Of a DNA stretch of 64,000 nt, positions 48,521 through 59,629 are shown one piece after another; positions within the stretch are counted from its first letter, which is position 1, and every line of letters begins with the position of its first letter. Origin of the DNA: Planococcus citri (Eukaryota; Arthropoda; Insecta; Hemiptera; Pseudococcidae); the NCBI RefSeq assembly GCF_950023065.1, contig NC_088678.1:41096580-41160579 (forward strand), in the 5' to 3' direction. The notes beneath the pieces were generated by a model. It was given only the letters and a program-made list of their open reading frames with translations, made no database searches and was not told where the DNA came from. The translations under genes were made by a program, and so were the position numbers.

Positions 48521-48730
48521 TTAAAATATTTTCTCTATTTCCAGTCATTAATAATTTAACTATATCAAGCTTTCTTATTGAGGAAGGTTTTTTTTAATAT
48601 TGAATTTTTCATGTTTGTGTCAAGTTATGTTTTTTTCTGAATTTGTGGAAATGTTATCTTCTGACAATTTTGAAGAAACTTTTTATTTAATATTTTGAGA
48701 AATATATTTTCTGATTTGAAAAATCCCAAT

Positions 48731-48838
48731 GAAATAGATACTCGCCTACTTAATACGACAACAAGAGAATAGGCTTAGGTAATTCTGAAATAGATACCTA
48801 CTTAATACGACAGCAAGAGAATAGGCTTAGGTAATTCT
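48731..48838. repeat. Two-copy tandem duplication of about 54 bp
   Basis: GAAATAGATAC...TTAATACGACA.CAAGAGAATAGGCTTAGGTAATTCT occurs twice in a row (56 and 52 bp). Confidence 0.85.
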
Positions 48839-48844
48839 ATTTTT

Positions 48845-51585
48845 TGGTGATAAAAAAATACGAGTAGATATTTGAAAATTAATTAAGTATAGCCTCAGGT
48901 AAAGGCACCAGAGTGAAAAAGGCAGAACACGGTTTTGAAAAAATTAGATATCAAATTATAATAAACTCCATACCAAGTGTTCGAGAGAATACACAAATTT
49001 TCGAAGCAATCTACGATATGGAAATTGATTTTATACACACAGTCAACCTTTTGAGATAGGTTAATCGTGTTCGATTTAATTATCCGAAATATTCGTAGCA
49101 TCGGAATGGCTTCATCTGGGCAAGTATCCGTTTGATGTCATTCGGAAGAGTTAGCTTTTATATGCTTATATTCGTCGATAAGAAATTGCTTTACTTGTAT
49201 AGCGGAGAATGTCGGGTTACCATTGCTAGTATTTTCCAAGAGACGAAACTGTTTCTCATAATATAATACAGCTTTTATCAAATTTATTCCCTTTCCCTGT
49301 TCCCATCTATGGCTCTCTCTCTTATCATGTTTATAATAGGTTTTGTTAATTCAATAAGCTAACAAAGCCCCTCAAATTAAATTCCGCCAAGTTAAACGGA
49401 TTCCATTCGAGAGATTATAATTTCTCTATTATACCGGAGAGTTTGGCGATACGATGAGAGAAAAAACCATCCACCAATATAGAAATGGAAGCACGATTGA
49501 TCGAAAATTCAACTCTTCCTGTCCGTGCTGTTTTCATAATGTTGGATAGGGCACGTTGTTTGAATGGTTTTTATTGTGTAGGTAAGGAATTACGAATGAT
49601 ATAAATCTAGATTTTTGCGTTATTAAGAACCTATATGTATGGAATATAAGCCTATCATAAATTTCAACTCGCGCGTTCCCCAAAACGAAAACTATGTTTT
49701 TAATGGCTGATCGCGAACTTTATTTTCAAGACGAGAATTTCATATTTGGAGAAGGGCTTTCTTCATCGTACGAAATTTATTGGGATACTAAATGTTGAGC
49801 AATTTTTCGCCAATTTTTTCCTCCTAGTTCCTTTTCTAGTAGCTTACGAGCGCGATGTAGCCTACTAAGTCCATTATTATTGTTATTTATAAAGCAACTT
49901 ATAATCAATGCCATTTTCAGTCGAATAAAAGAAATTATCTGGGTCATTTCATTTCCATATCAATTGACCAAAAAAGTGTGATTTCTTCTTATTTTATGTG
50001 TTTCGATTTTACTCGTTTTTTTTATTAAATAATTTTTAACCCGCCAATATTAAATAAAATATCGCTGATTGGTCCCAAATTTCCAAAAACTGAACGTTTC
50101 TTTATTTTAAATTCAGCTGGTTTGAGTGGTATTTCGTTTGTCAGCTTAGAAGAAAAGTCTATCTATTTCTATATATTATTTTCCCTTTATCAAAGAATTC
50201 TAATCCATTAGGTACACATTTATTAATTAATACCACGCAGTTTCTCTTTCGAACAAATCGAATTACTCGCGTCAATTTTCTCATAATACTCGTGTATTTC
50301 ATTCACAATTTCATTGTGTTTCGCAATCGCTGGTCAATGCTGAATTTAATTGAATTTACGCGCCGCGCCGTTAAAAGTATCCAGGACTTGTTGTCAACAA
50401 GAATTATATCTTAACACAGCCTCTTACAATTTTAAGTGCTTTGAAAGTATGCTCGAAGGATTCGTATGGACGCCGTTGTCTTTGCTACCAAAAAACATGA
50501 GGTTTTTTTCTAGTTTTATGTCTTTTCTACGCTTCAGATTAACGATAAACAAGGTTAAAACTTTTATATACGAACTTGGAATAGTCATAAGTAATTTGTG
50601 TAAAAGAGATGTTGGGAATTCAGCTGGCAATTTTTATCGAAATGAGTCGACTCCCATTAATAATATTGTTTACACGAGTTGTTCTTTAAAATGTGAAAAC
50701 TTTCACCGGGTAGGAGTTTCTTTTCATCGTTCGTTATGCCGATTCAGGGTCAAATTTGCGATAAATTTCAACAAAGTGAGAAACAATCAACACCAAGCAT
50801 TCGTGTGACTGAAATGCGTTTTTTTTTTTTTTTTGAACGTGATGTTTCGAAAACAAATTAATCGCTCGAGTTCAACCACATATTTTATCAAAGGATGGCC
50901 CTAATTGTTGGATATAAGTTTCAAGTTTTGTAACTTTCATTTATATTGCATACTTATTCGTTGGAAAAATATGCCTTATTCAGCTTTTGAAATATCTGCG
51001 TGCGTAGCGAGAGATTCAATTATGCAACATTTCCCGCGCTCGTGTACGATATCAGCAGCTTTACGTTAGATGAACCTCTTCCAGTGACCGCATTATGCAA
51101 GTTGTCTGATACACGTGTACATCAAATTGTCTAACTGTCAGTTTGCAGGCAAAATTTTCGCTATGGTCGAATTTTCAGCCTCGTTTCCAAGGTCGTGATG
51201 TAATTTACGAGTATTTATTGCGTTTTTTTTGAATCGTCTAGATGAGTCTAGAGTCGTTTTGAAAGGGTAATTGTGCATTAATGATTGCGGTTAAACTGCT
51301 GAAAAAAATTTCTAGGGTTCTCGAATATGTCATTTGAACGCAATTTTTTTCTCCGAGAGAAAATTTTTTCCAGAGCCAAAGTTAATGATTAGAAAAAATG
51401 ACTGGGTAAATTTGAAAGTATGTGCCTAAAATTTATTGATTTTCACTTTGAAATAAGTGCTTGGAGACATTGATTCAACTTGGCTTGAAAATTCCTGTCA
51501 AAAATGAAGTAATGAAATGTGGTCACTTCTGCGCACCAGGAGGCAATCTCTTCATGAAATAATTTATTCAGCCACATGCCAGCCA
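48845..51585. other. Non-coding stretch, no gene supported
   Basis: AT-rich. A 152-codon open frame at 50350-50808 has no ATG at its start and no protein-family features. Nothing else recognisable. Confidence 0.4.
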
Positions 51586-51601
51586 ACGCGTCTTAGTTGT
51601 T

Positions 51602-52089
51602 AGAACAACTCTTAGACACATACGAAAACCGAGGTTGGACAATCCTATTAGTCCACATCCTCCACAACAATCCTTGGTACCTAAACACTTTGCTAATATC
51701 GAAAACCAAAATGTGGCATGTTACATAGTTGACAAGGTGATGGATCAGTTGATCACTGATAGTGAACTGGGCCATCCCTACTCTCTGATATTTTCATATC
51801 ACATATACCAACCCACAATGCAGTACCTTGTTGTACTAAGAGGGATAAAAGAGAGATTCTACAGCCTAGTCAGGCTGGCCGCTGTGGGTCATGTACTGCC
51901 TTACAGTGATTACCTACAGATGATCCAAATAACCCCGGCTGGGGTGGAGAAAGTTCTCTAATGAGCTGAAAAGGAACTAAAAAAGAAAATCCAACACTCT
52001 AACTGGGGAAAGATAGAGACCAAATCAAATGGGATCTTCACCCTGGAGGAACTAGAGGATGATCTGATGAGACAATACCCACACCCATA
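51602..52089 (+). pseudogene. Unidentified broken ORF, probably transposon-derived
   Basis: One frame gives protein-like sequence for about 160 codons with no ATG at the beginning. It is interrupted by a double stop (TAATGA at 51959-51964) and then continues in the same frame to a TAA at 52087-52089. Stretches include ENQNVACYIVDKVMDQLITD and, after the stops, SNGIFTLEELEDDLMRQYP. Codon quality on both sides of the stop pair argues for a former gene. I do not recognise the family. It lies between a BEL/Pao relic and a macrodomain relic, suggesting mobile-element or viral-type cargo. Confidence 0.45.
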
Positions 52090-52128
52090 AAACAATGACT
52101 ATGCTAATTTTGATGTGAATGTCGACCC

Positions 52129-52302
52129 ATCCACATCCGTCACTTTTGGATGCCACATGTCGATGTGAATTTCGACTCTGTGTCTAGCTAATTGTCGATG
52201 TAATTGTCGACTGATGTTGATCTACATTCATGTCGGCAATTAGCTCAACACAGGGTCAAAATTCACATTGACATGTATCATCCAAAAGTGACGGATGTGG
52301 AT
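52129..52302. repeat. 174-bp near-palindrome
   Basis: ATCCACATCCGTCACTTTTG at the left end is the exact inverted complement of the right end. The arms continue with few mismatches for about 80 bp each (ACATGTCGATGTGAATTTCG versus its inverse) around a short loop. No clear target duplication was found. It is probably a miniature foldback element and starts only 40 bp after the broken ORF. Confidence 0.8.
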
Positions 52303-52309
52303 CAATTTT

Positions 52310-52975
52310 CTTTACGTTTTGTCAGTTTCATGCAATTTTGAGACAAATGATGACACTTTATAGAGCATTTTTCCGCATATTTTTGGAATAAACAAATGCA
52401 AAAATGCTTATTTTAGTTTTAAAAAACGTTGATTTTGAGGTTTTTTCAGGTCGTTACAGCTTTTTTGTGGGGAAAAACAGCAAAAATCAGTTTGAAAAAT
52501 GGGAAAAAACAAAAATTTTGAAATTGTCAATACAAAAAAATGAATGTTTTTTTCATAGCCTATAATATGAAAATTAAAAACTATGATCGATGCATTTGTG
52601 TTTTAAAAAAAATCAATGTTTGATGTTTTTTTAGTTTTTTTGATAGCTCATTGAAAATACATACCTACATTTTGATACCTACCCATGATGGAGCAGTTTT
52701 ATAGCACTTATTTCTGCTGTTTTTGGTTTCTTAGCACAAGAATATTAATGAAATGAGTTTTTTTTTGTTTTTTTTTTTAGATTGTAACCACTTATTATGA
52801 GCGCTTTTTTTGCTGTTTTTCGAGCATATAGAAATAATTGCCGTATTTATTAGCTACTTAAATTTTAAATTTCAGAAAAAACGTGTGCTGGGCAGGTATA
52901 ATTGAAATTCAAACTCACATACATATTTTTAACAAATAAGTTTAAGCTTGAACATTGACCATAAAATGAGAAATT
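52310..52975. other. T-rich low-complexity stretch
   Basis: Poly-T and poly-A runs with GCTTTTTTTGCTGTTTTT-like words. No gene. Confidence 0.5.
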
Positions 52976-52981
52976 TGTCTA

Positions 52982-53210
52982 AAGTAGTATTTAGAATGGT
53001 ACTATAGTACTACTTGATACCACAATAACGAAGTAGTACTGGAATAGTACTATCGCATTACTTGGTATCCCAATACTGAAGTACTACTGAATAGTTATAC
53101 AGAAGTAGTACTGAAGTAATACTAAGTACTACTTAGTTCTACAGTACTGAATTAGTACTCAATAGTTTTACAGAAATAGTACTGAAGTATTACTATAGTA
53201 CTACTCATCT
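52982..53210. repeat. AGTAGTACT-type imperfect repeat array
   Basis: Units of about 15-30 bp built on AGTAGTACTGAAGTA and ATAGTACTATAGTACT are repeated with variation. AGTACT is self-complementary, so the array is rich in small palindromes. Confidence 0.8.
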
Positions 53211-53497
53211 ATGATTTTCTTGCATGGGCAAACTGTGAAAAAGTGAATAATTTCATCAATGCCCTAAAAAATTTGTTTTCCTCATTGAACAAGATCATAT
53301 TTTTGAATGTTTACTAAACTTTTAAACACTGAAACAGAAAATTTTAATTCTGAAAAATTGGCTGACATACCTAGTTGTAGATGTCAGTTTTGAGCATAGA
53401 ATTTTACATCTACATGTCAAGATGGCATGTTGAGGTATCACAAATAATGGGAAAATTTCGAAACTTTTCATGTACCTGGCTTTTGTATGTACAGAAG

Positions 53498-53944
53498 ATG
53501 AGCTGAGACTTCAGGATGTCCAAGGGCATTGCGCTCCTGTTCAAATGAGCCTTCGGGAACCAGGACACTCTGCGGTCAAGGGATGTTGAAGTTGGTGAAG
53601 TAGTTGAACTCAAAAAAGATGGAAATTACATCCTTTACGCCATCACCAAAGAACAGTACAATGATAAGCCGTCAATCAAGGACTTTGTAACAACGATGAA
53701 AGCACTTGCTGCCAAATGGGACCAACTCAAGATCAAAAAGATAGAGGTACCAAGACTAGGGTGTGGTCTGGATAAACTGGAGTGGCCAACAGTGAAGCAA
53801 TCCATCATTCAGCCACCTAACCTGATGGCTATTTCCACAAACCCAAGGTTTCAATTCCCTTCTCAGAAAAGTTATCCTTTCATAGTCATTTTCTGTAATA
53901 CAACCTGTGCTGAAATATTTATTATTTTACAAATCAGGAATTGA
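53498..53944 (+). pseudogene. Broken TARG1-like macrodomain (ADP-ribose deacylase family)
   Basis: One frame has DFRMSKGIALLFK, a stop (53546-53548), AFGNQD, then ILYAITKEQYNDKP and PRLGCGLDKLEW. This order (D-x-R-M-x-x-G-I-A-x-L-F, an I-T-K segment, then P-R-x-G-C-G-L-D-x-L-x-W) is characteristic of the TARG1/OARD1 type of macrodomain, which removes ADP-ribose from glutamate and hydrolyses O-acetyl-ADP-ribose. A second stop lies at 53504-53506, before the glycine-rich loop. The gene is disabled by two TGA codons unless they are read through, and no clean upstream exon was found. Such small macrodomains occur both as cellular genes and as cargo of mobile elements and viruses. The repeat-rich surroundings favour a retrocopy or mobile origin. 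Confidence 0.72.
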
Positions 53945-53949
53945 AATTG

Positions 53950-56900
53950 GTTTTTGATTGGAATAGGCTTAAAAGTGTCCCAAAATATCAGGTACCTATC
54001 TTTTATCAATGTAAGTAAACCTCATCAAAACTGTTCGTCAAGAGTGGACCAAACTTCGCCAATTTTTAGATGTCAAGTAGGTATTTCTTTTCGACCATTT
54101 GTTAGGACGTGATCATTTTTTGAAAACTCCAATAAACGTGACAAAAATGATTTTTTCCTCTCCGAAGATCGCTGAAAAACATGATAACACTCGATATTTG
54201 AAACTCGACAACTCGATAGTACATATTTTTCCAGCATTTATTTTTCTCATCAGAGCAACACAGAAAGAGGGAAAAGCGCGAGGACGTGGATATAATTCGA
54301 CGATAGCTACAAACGCTGCTGGACGCAGCTGCCTAAAAATATTATACGTGCGTGGCGTCGAGTTATATCGAAAAATCGGAAACATATGGTACATTAATTA
54401 CCTCAACAACAACTACGTTAGCGATCCTTCTCTATCACCGTGTCGACCTTGAGGTCGTCTATTATTTGAAATTGGCATTTCGACAAGCGCGAAAAACGAA
54501 AACTCTGTTATATGACTAACAGGCTATACAGACTGGAGGACAGGGGAGCGTTCAATTTTGATACACCTGATTTCAAAAATGTATTTCGCAGAGAGATGTC
54601 TGCGAACAACATACATCGTTATTATAGGTAGGTAATTTAAAAACCTAGAAAGGTAAGCCAGAGGCACAATAAAAGAAAGATGGATGAGACGAGGTAAGGG
54701 AGGAGAAGAGGCATCGACGATCTGGTGAGATACCTATGCATTAGATATAGGATAGTTTTCCCTCAAAATCGGTGCCTATCCTGGTAAAAGCTTTTCGTGA
54801 TATTCGATCGCAAAGAAATTAATTATCGTATTGAAATATAGTTGAAAATTTTGACGCAGGTTACCATCCAGCTGTCATAACAGCGATCAATTTATCATCC
54901 GATTGACCGGTCAAGTCAATAAGTTGATTTCATCGTCGACGTTGTCGTTCGATTCTCAACACCTACCTTTCATTGATACACCTATAACGTTTCTATGCAC
55001 AAAAGACCACACCAAAGGGTGAAAAAAGAGCAAATAAACAAAAGAGCAACTTGATGTTGAAACAAATGAACTTTTTCGCCGAGCAACTCATTAAAAAAGG
55101 CAAAAAAATCGTCCTTATTAGTTGTAATTTTTCGACGTTAACGATTTAGCGGGCGCGGAAAAGTTTTAAAATAAACTCGCGAGTGTCTGTCGCCATTCGC
55201 GCGCACGGATTGAAAACGAAACGCTAAAAAATTCTCGGTAATTAGAGAGGAAAAACAGAGACTAGAAAGAAGAAATTATGTCGGCGCTTATGGGTATCAT
55301 TATTCACGAGTGTCTGCCACGCGGCGCGATCGCCTTCGGGAGTACACCGAGAGAGAGAGCTATGAGCTGTGTGAGCTGTGTGAGCTGCGAGTTGTGTGCA
55401 GCAGCGTACACAGATATAGCCGGTTTCACGACGAACGACGGCAATGGCGAAAGGACCCGAGAGTTTCTTATGGTAATAAATTACTTTTTTGATTGGCTTT
55501 CGCGGTTAATTTATGCGCATTTAGTATTTGGTGGTCGTTTTTAAAGCTTGCGCCAGCAACGAAGTTTTAAGAAACATCGTTGTGCAACATAAGTTTTAAA
55601 ACGAGAGATAATACTGAAAGTGAAGGACCGAAGGGAAGCCGAGAGCGGGGGCAACGACTAAGCATGTTTCATTGTTAGCACAGAGATTAATCTTTTTTAA
55701 CGGTACAACATATTTAAATATAATTAATAGCTGTAGGCGTCAGACGAAGCTGCAAAAAAATTTTCTTCAAACTTGTTTTTACTAAATAAATTGCGAAAAT
55801 TCTCAACAATAAGACTTTCTTGCGCGAGAATGATTTTTTTTTCTGCTTTCAAACTCACGTTGATATTTTTAAACGCGTTCAACTAGTATTTTTACGACGG
55901 CGAAGGAGGAGGAAATGGAGAGGTTGCTCTCCGCAAAGGCGCATACTAGATGTAAAGATGTAAGTTCAAGGCAACGTCGAGTACGTAGAAGGCTACAAAA
56001 AAGCCAACAGCAGAAAGAACTTGGCACGATAAAAATAAAATGCCCGAATGCGAGAATAAAAGTGCGGAAATTAAAAAACATTAAACTAGTCGACGCTGTG
56101 CGTATTGCGTTTACGTACAAATACCTACATACAAAGCTTTGCAACAAAAAAGTGTATCATCACATGGCACAGTTGTAAAAATGTATGTACATGTCCCTGT
56201 ACAATACACATAACAAAAAATAAGGTATAAAGTTCTCCTTGTCGAGCACGGATACTATACTTCGAGCTTTTCACCTTTTTTCCGGCTTTTTGACGTGAAA
56301 CATGGAGGATGAGAGATTTTTAAGACCCTGTCGAATCAGCAAATTGTGTGTCATAAAATTTAAACTCGGCTGCCATTTTTTCTTCTGAACGTGGGTAAAA
56401 TCTTTTTACAAAAAGATGAAAGAATCATTTTGCGGGTAGAGGGAATTAAAATGATCTTGATTGCTTTCAAAATTTTAATATCGAAGCACTCAGAAAGTAG
56501 TTACTACATACTAAGTACGAGTAAATGTAGGTACATTAGGGTGAACCTTATATTTTGCAAAGTTGGAGTTTTCCGCCTCCTACCCCCCCCCCTCCAGTTA
56601 TTATCTAGGGTGAGAAAATAATTGCTTATTTTTTAGTTTCCCCTATTTATAAAAAAAAATGGTGCCGATATCCTCCGTAAGTTGAAAAAAAATGAAAAAA
56701 AAGTTCTATGCATGAAAATTTTTCCTTTCTGCGCCAGAATTTTTCTAAATAATCTCTTTTTCAAGAAAAAAACTTTCCCCTGTCCTTCAAACCATATTAG
56801 CCTTTTAGTAAAAAGCTCCTCAAAGTTGACAAAATCACAAAAAAATCACAAAAAATGATAATTCAAAATTAGGGAAAATTTGTTGAAAATGTCTCATTAC

Positions 56901-57340
56901 CACATTCGAATTGTACTACACCACTTTTCAGGAAAAAACCATTGTTGGACCTCCAAATGATGTTGGCTTTCTTGCATGAAGCCCCCAAATTTAGAAAAAA
57001 TAAAAAAATATAAAAAATTGATGCCTGTAGAATTTTTTTGAAACTTTCATTCATGTGCAGAATCTTTCTGAATAAGCACTTTTTCAAGAAAAACCTTTTC
57101 CCCTGTCTCCCAAATCATGTTGGTTCCCTATAAGGCCCTCAAAGTAAAAAAAAACAACAAAAAAATGAAAAATTCATAGGTAACTATATATCTGTATAAA
57201 TTTTTTGAAAATGTTTCATTCTGGGTAGAGTACTTTTATATAACCACTTTTTCAATAAAAACACGCTTTGGTCCTGATGGTGGTCTTCTTTTATGAGACC
57301 CCCAAAATTGAAAAATATCAAGAAAGATGAAAATTGATGT
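53950..57340. other. Non-coding stretch with a GC-richer island
   Basis: The island at about 55150-56200 is CpG-containing and less repetitive. It carries an ATG-started 88-codon ORF (55278-55544) with a GTAATA donor-like site and another at 55915-56178 with GTAAGT inside, but neither shows a known domain. A poly-C run is near 56583. From 56630 to 57340 the sequence is low-complexity, with loosely repeated TTTTTCAAGAAAAA blocks. Confidence 0.4.
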
Positions 57341-57350
57341 CTATATGTAC

Positions 57351-57785
57351 CAGAGCTGAAAATGGTACTCACTGACAGCGGGTAACTACTGTACCCTACC
57401 CATACCGTAAATTCTCGCTTCTCACTAGTAGCTTGTAGCGAGTTGAAAAAATTTCACAATGGTTCAGATTATAACTAGTAGCACGTTGAATGCATAACTG
57501 TAGCTGGTGTACCGGCATGACATCATCATTGTCACCAATCGCTGTTAAACGTCAATCACACATACGACAACAGGTGTCAAAGCATAACTCCTCCCACTTA
57601 CGCATTATCAAGTTTTAGGGTGAGTGCGCACTGCGCAGACTAAGTGCAAAAACAATCGGGTTGTGCTCGCTATACACTACCTACTATCTATATCCAAATC
57701 AACTTGATACCAGCCACTAGCAGGTTTAGCCAGTATTTTAACCAGATACTAGTGTTAGCGGGTAGTGTAATCGTTTTAAGCTCTG
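57351..57785. mobile_element. hAT-like miniature element A
   Basis: A 435-bp element begins CAGAGCTGAAAA and ends TTTTAAGCTCTG, with imperfect inverted termini. It is flanked by ATATGTAC (57343-57350) and ATTTGTAC (57786-57793), an 8-bp duplication with one mismatch. No ORF. About 420 bp of internal sequence is shared with element B. Confidence 0.85.
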
Positions 57786-57801
57786 ATTTGTACATACCTA
57801 C

Positions 57802-58414
57802 TAGAGCTGAAAACACAGGGTGGCCAGAAATATCGGGTACCCCTAAAAAAGTTTTCCAACTAAATACTTCAGTTGGTCACAGTGAATGATAATAATGATA
57901 ACACATGATTGGTTGTTGGACTGGAGAGATAACATTCCACCAATCATATGCATCTATTTCACGTTGCCAACCTATATTTTTAATGAAAAACTTTCTTGGG
58001 GGTACCCGATATTTCTGGCCACCCTGTACTTGCTGACAGCAGGTAACTACTGTACCCATATTGTAAATTCTCGCTAGTAGCGGGTAGCGAGTTGAAAAAA
58101 TGTCGCACCAGTTCAAGATATAACTAGTAGTGCATTGAATGCGAAGCCGGTGTACCGGCATGACATCATCATTGTCATCAATCATGTCAAACGTCAATCA
58201 CACATACGAATGACAGGTGTCAAAGCGTAACTCCTCCCACTTACACATTATTAAATGTTGGGGTGCGTGTGCAGACCAAGTGCAAAAACATTTGGGTTCT
58301 ACTCGCTATATGCTACTATCTATATCCGAATCAAGCCGATACAACCACTAGCGGGTTTAGCCAGTATTTTAACCAGATACCGGTTAGCAGGTAGCGTAAC
58401 CGTTTTCAGCTCTA
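57802..58414. mobile_element. hAT-like miniature element B (contains a nested element)
   Basis: TAGAGCTGAAAAC...GTTTTCAGCTCTA is flanked by the exact 8-bp duplicate ATACCTAC (57794-57801 and 58415-58422). It is homologous to element A along its length, except for the mariner-type insertion at 57816-58026. It is only 16 bp from element A, and those 16 bp are exactly A's right duplicate plus B's left duplicate. Confidence 0.9.
57816..58026. mobile_element. mariner-type miniature element, copy 2, nested in element B
   Basis: CAGGGTGGCCAGAAATATCG...CGATATTTCTGGCCACCCTG, followed by TA; the left flank is CA, a decayed TA. The inner 150 bp are nearly the same as in 381-599. It interrupts the left terminal repeat of element B, so it inserted later than B. 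Confidence 0.9.
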
Positions 58415-58424
58415 ATACCTACAA

Positions 58425-59100
58425 ATGATTTGAAAATTTTTCATCTCTGGGCAGAACGCTTCTAGATAATTCTTTTTACAGAAAACCCTTTCCTCAGTCT
58501 CCCCTACAATCCTGACCACCTAAGTACATAGAGATCTCCAAAGTTCTGCAAAGATAGTTTCAAGTCATGGATATGTTTTTTTTGCTTTAAACCTAAAATT
58601 AAAAATTAAATCTCATTAGGAATTCCTGACGATTTTTTCTAAGTTTTAAAAAGTCTCACATTAGGTACAAGATGTCAGAACGTTAATAAGTCTTCTGTGA
58701 AAATTTGACATAATTTTATTACAAGCTCTTGAAAGTCGTACTGAAGATCTAAACGTCGACTTCAATGTTTCTAAAGTCAAAATGTCACATGGTCCTTTTT
58801 CTACAATTTTTTAAAAGTCTGACATAGTGCTTTTCTGATGAAGATTGACCAAATCCAAAGATTAAAATATGGAAGAAAAAAATGTAATAATATTCATCTT
58901 TTTTCATTTTTTGAGGAAGGAGACAAGTTCCACCTTTTCATCATGTAGAGAGGTCATAAAATATTTTAACAGTATTTTTAATGAAAATGGACCAAATGAA
59001 TTGGTCGTGACAAATGTAAAAAAAAAAAACTCTCACGCATTAAGCGTGAGAAGACCGACTTTTCGTAAAATAAATATCTTTTACGAACGAATTGATCCAC
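58425..59100. other. AT-rich spacer, no gene seen
   Basis: No recognisable feature. Short ORFs only. Confidence 0.5.
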
Positions 59101-59113
59101 TTTTATTTAAACA

Positions 59114-59560
59114 GTGATTCGCGAACGAACTGATTCGTATAAGTGACTTGTTCGTGAATGAATCGATTCGTATAAGTGAATCGTTCGCGAACGAATCGAT
59201 TCGTATAAGTGGCTCGTTCGCGAACGAATCGAATCATACAAGTGAATTGTTCGCGAACGAATTGATTCGTACAAGTGAATCGTTCGCGAACGAATCGATC
59301 CGTACAAGTGAATCGTTCGCGAACGAATCGATTCGTACAAGTGAATCGTTCGCGAACGAATTAATTCATACAAGTGATTCGTTCGCGAACGAATTAATTC
59401 ATACAAGTGATTCGTTCGCGAACGAATTGATTCATTTACTCAATTTTCAATGAATCATTCGCGAACGAATTGATTCGTATTAGTGACTCATTCGCGAACG
59501 AATTTATTCATAAATTAAAGATTCGTTGGCGAATGGTTCTTTCAAAAAATTGATCAATTC
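59114..59560. repeat. 33-bp satellite with TTCGCGAACGAA palindrome
   Basis: About 13 tandem copies of a 33-bp unit, AAGTGAATCGTTCGCGAACG followed by AATCGATTCGTAC. The core GATTCGTTCGCGAACGAATC is a perfect palindrome. Because 33 is a multiple of three, both strands show long artificial ORFs of 11-residue repeats, which I do not call genes. Confidence 0.95.
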
Positions 59561-59629
59561 GTTCACGAATGATTCACAAAAAATTGAGGGTCGTATACTT
59601 AATAGGAATCGAGCAAACCTAGTGAGATT

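Noticed and set aside
50350..50808. 152-codon open frame
   Set aside because: It begins at TTG rather than ATG, has no recognisable motif, no splice context, and lies in AT-rich non-coding DNA.
55278..55544. 88-codon ATG ORF in a GC-richer block
   Set aside because: No domain or signal peptide, and the cysteine-rich middle comes from a GTGAGCT simple repeat. Kept only as part of the island finding.
59107..59453. Overlapping ~100-codon ORFs on both strands with 11-residue repeats
   Set aside because: They are a by-product of a 33-bp palindromic satellite whose unit length is a multiple of three.
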